Made by a program: the position numbers and the translations under genes
Shown here: positions 6,606 through 7,717 of the stretch, piece by piece
Position numbering within the stretch: the stretch's first letter is position 1
Layout of the letters: each line of letters starts with the position of its first letter
Source: an uncultured Syntrophobacteraceae bacterium
GTDB taxonomy: Bacteria; Desulfobacterota; Syntrophobacteria; Syntrophobacterales; Syntrophobacteraceae
Direction of reading: 5' to 3'
Assembly: GCA_937889795.1 (NCBI GenBank)
Contig: CALBZH010000203.1
Span: 1 to 7,717, forward strand
DNA: 7,717 bases
The notes under the pieces: generated by a model
What the model was told of the DNA's origin: nothing
What the model saw: the letters and a program-made list of their open reading frames with translations, nothing else
The model's database searches: none

Positions 6606-7183
6606 TATTCCTGCCTCCCCTGCCATTCACGCATAAGCGACGACGCGTAGGCGGTCATTTCCGCATTTGCCCACAATCCCCGCCTGCCGGCTCGAGCCAG
6701 CTCCTGCTCCTGCAGGTAGAAGGCCATGCCCGGAAACGGAAAGACCGTATAGACCAGTGCAAGTCCGTCCCGGACAAGCCGGAGGCCAACATCCTGGTCG
6801 TCGACATACAGCGTGGCAAGGTACCGACCATAGCGGTCCTTGGGGGACGAGTTGAGCAGGACCCGAATCGCACGGTCCTTGGTGATCCGCTCCAGCGTAT
6901 CCACAGCCGCGTGGCCGAACGGTGATTCGAGATCCTTTTCAATTTTTGCGCTGAACGCCTTGATGCCAAGAATGCGCACTGTCGCAGGCTCCTGACCTTC
7001 TTGGGCCACCTGAATCGTGTCCCCGTCAATCACCCGCACAAGCCGGACCACACTTCCCGTTTCGATCTTGCCTTCCGATGAGTGGAAAGCCTTTCTTTGC
7101 TTCTCGACACTTACCCCATAGAAGAGCGAGGCCGAAAGCAGAAACGCGATGCATCCCCAATAGAGAACATGATGTCGGTCCAT
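6605..7183 (-). CDS. Membrane-anchored staphylococcal-nuclease-fold (SNase/thermonuclease-like) protein, 192 aa
   Basis: One N-terminal hydrophobic segment (about 6-24) serves as signal or anchor, followed by an SNase domain at about 44-172: V-R-V-I-D-G-D-T-I (49-57), V-R-I-L-G-I (69-74), K-D-R-Y-G-R-Y-L-A (115-123) and G-R-R-G-L-W-A at the end. Aligned by eye with staphylococcal nuclease, Asp21, Arg35 and Arg87 match Asp55, Arg70 and Arg120. The usual D-T-P-E, holding metal ligand Asp40 and general base Glu43, is K-A-F-S (75-78). Canonical phosphodiester hydrolysis is therefore doubtful; nucleic-acid or ligand binding is possible. The frame also opens with TTG at 7229-7231, but the ATG at 7181-7183 gives a normal signal-anchor start. 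Neither has a good Shine-Dalgarno site. It lies between the rhodanese (115 bases upstream) and the channel gene (one-base overlap). Confidence 0.85.
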   Translation of the reverse strand: MDRHHVLYWGCIAFLLSASLFYGVSVEKQRKAFHSSEGKIETGSVVRLVRVIDGDTIQVAQEGQEPATVRILGIKAFSAKIEKDLESPFGHAAVDTLERITKDRAIRVLLNSSPKDRYGRYLATLYVDDQDVGLRLVRDGLALVYTVFPFPGMAFYLQEQELARAGRRGLWANAEMTAYASSLMREWQGRQE

Positions 7184-7298
7184 GCGATCGATTGTCCGTC
7201 GGTCGTATTGTTGCTCGGTTTGGTTACACAAAGACGTGAGGACAAGGAGGCCGAACGTACCGCAACGATCGCCGGCCCCCTCTACGGAATAGGATGCC

Positions 7299-7715
7299 TC
7301 ACTTCGCTTCGGTCGGGAATTGGGCCCTCTGCCACTCGTGCCATCCGCCTTTCAGGGCGAAGACGTTGATGTAGCCTTTATCGATCAGTTTTTGTGCCAA
7401 ACTGGCACTCGTTCCTTCGTTCGGTCAGGCGCAGTAAAGAACGATCTTTTTCTCCGTGGGGTACTTGGAAGCCCAAGCCTCAAAGTCCTTCGGATCTTCC
7501 CGAACGGCTCCCTTGATCTTCAGCTCGCTGGAGCTCCAATCCTTGCCTGCCCGGACGTCGAGCAGAACAATATCCTTGGAGCCCAGTTCAGGCTTGAGCT
7601 CCTCCTTGCTGATTCTGGGGACGTCCTTGGGAGCGGATTCCGATACCGCCGTCCATCCCAGACTCACCAACCCCAGCATCAACAGCACCATCCATGCAAA
7701 TCGCCGGGTAATCAT
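7299..7715 (-). CDS. Exported rhodanese-like protein with in-frame TGA, probable selenoprotein (138 aa, Sec97)
   Basis: The signal peptide is at about 1-28 (hydrophobic M-V-L-L-M-L-G-L-V, cleavage near S-E-S-A). A single rhodanese domain follows: I-V-L-L-D-V-R near 49-55, K-K-I-V-L-Y-C at 89-95, then A, TGA, P-N-E-G-T-S-A, and after that G-Y-I-N-V-F-A-L-K-G-G-W-H-E-W. Codon 97 is TGA (7425-7427). The frame runs 41 more codons to a second TGA at 7299-7301, and these encode the conserved second half of the domain. Cys95 is at the usual catalytic persulfide position; codon 97 is where I recall relatives having a second Cys (C-x-C-P-N-E). A SECIS-like hairpin follows, so selenocysteine insertion is the best reading. 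Stopping at codon 96 would remove the C-terminal half of the fold. Alternatives are a TGC-to-TGA nonsense mutation or a sequencing error. The start lies two bases from the window edge, so an upstream start and the ribosome site cannot be checked. Confidence 0.75.
7394..7427 (-). promoter_or_regulatory. Candidate bacterial SECIS element (UGA plus downstream hairpin)
   Basis: On the minus strand, the TGA at 7425-7427 is followed by 16 bases and then a perfect 6-bp stem GTGCCA / TGGCAC (7403-7408 with 7394-7399), closing a three-base GTT loop (7400-7402). The loop begins 22 bases after the UGA and has G in first position. As I recall, bacterial SECIS rules want a short G-containing apical loop roughly 16-37 bases from the UGA, as in E. 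coli fdhF. SelB would bind here and deliver Sec-tRNA. A six-pair stem can occur by chance, so the support comes from its position combined with the in-frame UGA. Confidence 0.65.
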
Positions 7716-7717
7716 GC

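Noticed and set aside
7181..7231. TTG start at 7229-7231 for the nuclease-like gene
   Set aside because: It adds 16 polar residues before the signal anchor and has no Shine-Dalgarno site. The ATG at 7181-7183 gives a usual N-terminus, although it also lacks a strong site.
7184..7298. Terminator or promoter in the rhodanese-nuclease gap
   Set aside because: Only an imperfect GC-rich pairing (GAGG...CCTC with a bulge) without a T-run, and no convincing -35/-10 pair.
7425..7715. Rhodanese as a complete 96-residue protein ending at the first TGA
   Set aside because: It would stop two residues after the catalytic Cys and lose half of the fold, while the conserved second half follows in the same frame.
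7299..7715. Use of a code where TGA means Trp or Gly
   Set aside because: Other genes here end in TGA and show no internal TGA. A genome-wide reassignment would give in-frame TGA codons throughout.
1..7717. tRNA, rRNA, CRISPR, insertion sequence or phage signals
   Set aside because: I looked for cloverleaf-like segments, direct-repeat arrays, transposase motifs and terminal inverted repeats on both strands and saw none.

Overview
The window carries ordinary bacterial coding sequence on both strands, with mid-to-high GC, clear Shine-Dalgarno sites, tightly packed genes, and ATG and GTG starts. Exported proteins with classical signal peptides and a polysaccharide-type glycosyltransferase operon suggest a Gram-negative environmental bacterium. 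The last gene appears to encode a selenoprotein, so the host probably decodes selenocysteine, as many Desulfobacterota and some Nitrospirota or Methylomirabilota do. That lineage guess is weak; nothing here fixes the taxon.

Left part (1-4559, all minus strand): an apparent operon read right to left. It begins with a small exported protein of unknown function (3924-4559). Next come a large exported beta-propeller protein with ten Asp-box (BNR) repeats (1748-3892), a family-4 glycosyltransferase joined to it by an ATGA stop/start overlap (480-1751), and the N-terminal part of a second family-4-like glycosyltransferase that runs off the left edge (1-466). This looks like part of a surface or exopolysaccharide locus.

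Middle (4560-5539): a 269-base divergent intergenic region holds a convincing plus-strand sigma70-type promoter and a weaker candidate on the minus strand. It is followed by a TVP38/TMEM64 (DedA-like, VTT domain) membrane protein with a near-perfect ribosome binding site and a GTG start.

Right part (5565-7715, minus strand): a second apparent operon, read right to left. It contains an exported rhodanese-like protein, a membrane-anchored staphylococcal-nuclease-fold protein that lacks two canonical catalytic residues, and a two-TM potassium channel with cytoplasmic RCK (TrkA-N/TrkA-C) domains. The last two genes overlap as TAGTG.

The main discovery is in the rhodanese gene. Its reading frame is cut by one TGA at 7425-7427, exactly in the active-site loop (Y-C-A-TGA-P-N-E). 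The frame continues for 41 more codons that encode the conserved second half of the domain. A perfect 6-bp stem with a three-base G-first loop starts 16 bases after the TGA, matching a bacterial SECIS element. The best reading is a selenocysteine-containing exported rhodanese with a C-x-U motif. A nonsense mutation or sequencing error is the main alternative.
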